From Spirochaetaceae bacterium (GTDB lineage Bacteria; Spirochaetota; Spirochaetia; B11-G9): a DNA stretch of 6,166 nt. The position numbers and the translations under genes were made by a program. Positions 5,661-6,166 of the stretch are shown piece by piece (within the stretch, counting starts at the first letter, position 1; each line of letters begins with the position of its first letter). The notes beneath the pieces are model-generated. The model searched no databases. It was not told the origin of the DNA and saw only the letters and a program-made list of their open reading frames with translations. The stretch is from positions 1-6,166 of the forward strand of contig DAOVSY010000182.1 of the NCBI GenBank assembly GCA_030633365.1, given 5' to 3'.

Positions 5661-6077
5661 GTGGACATCGATATTTTTATGCTGATTGCTACAGGAACTG
5701 TTGTTGTTGTTCTTCTTGTTCTTCTTTTTATAACAGAACGGTATGGTCGTTTACGTAAAGACGCGATAAATCGCGCTTCTACAACAAAACCACCCCTAAC
5801 GGGGAAAACAACAAAATGTCCCCTGTGTGGTTCGGATCTTGTAGATAACAAACGGGTGAAATCGATTTTATATCCCGGGAAACCAGACAGCATGATGGAA
5901 ATAAACGGTTGTCCATTTTGTTTTCCAGTTAATTCAAAAATAAAAAGAATGTGCCCTGTATGCAAAAAAGAAGTTCCCAAAGATGGCCACGTTATTGCCA
6001 GAGTATTCATAAAACCAAACAAAAAACATGTTCATGTCTTAGGCTGCACAGGCTGTTATAAACGAAAAACCCCGTAG
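5661..6077 (+). CDS. Single-span membrane protein with four CxxC motifs (zinc-ribbon-like), unknown function
   Basis: Up to 138 residues. I do not recognise a named family. One strongly hydrophobic segment (about 5-24, IFMLIATGTVVVVLLVLLFI) is followed by a basic stretch (ERYGRLRKD), which suggests an N-out/C-in anchor with the rest in the cytoplasm. The soluble part has four CxxC pairs: C53-P-L-C56, C84-P-F-C87, C98-P-V-C101 and C129-T-G-C132. Together they could form two four-Cys zinc sites, each of two knuckles about 30 residues apart. There is no enzyme motif. The coordinates begin at the outermost GTG. That codon directly touches the Shine-Dalgarno, so the true start may be the ATG at 5679 or even the ATC at 5667; all three keep the membrane segment. 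The stop codon TAG lies within the palindrome at 6065-6110, and the last residues (K-T-P) are encoded by its arm. It is monocistronic, with its own promoter and a terminator. Confidence 0.72.
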   Translation: MDIDIFMLIATGTVVVVLLVLLFITERYGRLRKDAINRASTTKPPLTGKTTKCPLCGSDLVDNKRVKSILYPGKPDSMMEINGCPFCFPVNSKIKRMCPVCKKEVPKDGHVIARVFIKPNKKHVHVLGCTGCYKRKTP

Positions 6078-6110
6078 GGACAGGTCGCGACCTGTCCCTA
6101 CGGGGTTTTT
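6065..6110. terminator. Bidirectional terminator-like hairpin at the end of the zinc-ribbon gene
   Basis: A 46-bp perfect palindrome centred at 6087/6088. The outer five bases are A on the left and T on the right, next to a CCCC/GGGG block, so both strands show a GC-rich stem ending in five T. It overlaps the last codons and stop (6075-6077) of the plus-strand gene. The T-run is short and part of the stem, which weakens the terminator reading somewhat. Confidence 0.72.
6073..6102. repeat. Core of the third palindrome (P3), related to P1 and P2
   Basis: The inner 30 bp (arm CGTAGGGACAGGTCG) match the style of the other two palindromes: CGTAGAGAC in P2 and CGTACGGATCAGG in P1. The flanking A5C3/G3T5 extends the symmetry beyond the core. 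This could mean insertion into an existing hairpin, or a longer repeat unit. Confidence 0.7.
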
Positions 6111-6166
6111 GAACATCATATATACATAAAAACATTTTCGTATTATTATACATATATGGTAACACA
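6111..6166. other. AT-rich right edge, no supported feature
   Basis: The 56 bases after the last palindrome are AT-rich. A TATTAT (6141-6146) and an ATG (6156-6158) could mark the beginning of a next gene, but too little sequence remains to tell. Confidence 0.5.

Noticed and set aside
5558..6022. Minus-strand open frame of 154 codons opposite the zinc-ribbon gene
   Set aside because: It runs through the palindrome and the divergent promoter region; the plus-strand frame has a membrane segment, four CxxC pairs, a promoter and a strong Shine-Dalgarno.
2411..6110. Palindromes as a CRISPR array, phage attachment sites or origin iterons
   Set aside because: The three copies are far apart, differ in sequence, have no spacers, and no cas, integrase or replication gene is present in the window.

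Overview
This is an AT-rich bacterial window with tightly packed genes and short intergenic gaps. The best guess for the source is a free-living or environmental spirochete (Spirochaetales). That rests on remembered resemblance of the FlgM-like protein, the short RsmI, the Nif3-like N-terminus and the ATPase-like/HDOD fusion to spirochete proteins. It is an inference, not a database result. There is no rRNA, tRNA, CRISPR array, transposase or phage gene here.

Left part (1-2396): a minus-strand Nif3/YbgI-family gene runs off the left edge. It is divergent from a plus-strand signalling gene (602-2092) that fuses an N-terminal GHKL/HATPase-like domain to a C-terminal HDOD domain and has a good sigma-70-type promoter. 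A small glutaredoxin-like gene with a strong ribosome binding site follows.

Middle (2397-4510): a minus-strand two-gene unit. An iron-alcohol-dehydrogenase-fold protein that has lost the family's metal ligands overlaps by ATGA with a TrmH/SPOUT RNA methyltransferase. The last codons and stop of the methyltransferase lie inside a 44-bp perfect palindrome that fills the gap to the convergent glutaredoxin gene.

Right part (4462-6166): rsmI (16S rRNA C1402 ribose methyltransferase) and flgM (anti-sigma-28) form a minus-strand unit ended by a clear intrinsic terminator. A possible sigma-28-type promoter lies between them. rsmI has no Shine-Dalgarno, and its promoter sits exactly where transcription would begin at the A of the ATG, so it may be leaderless. 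Divergent from it is a small one-membrane-span, four-CxxC zinc-ribbon protein whose start codon is puzzling.

The most unusual feature is a set of three long, loopless, perfect palindromes (2411-2454, 5597-5628, 6065-6110). Their arms are related (CGTA-R/C-RGA...). One sits in a 5' leader, and two supply the stop codon of the gene they abut. They look like members of a dispersed palindromic repeat family. Otherwise the genes are mostly housekeeping or regulatory, and I see no defence or biosynthetic system.
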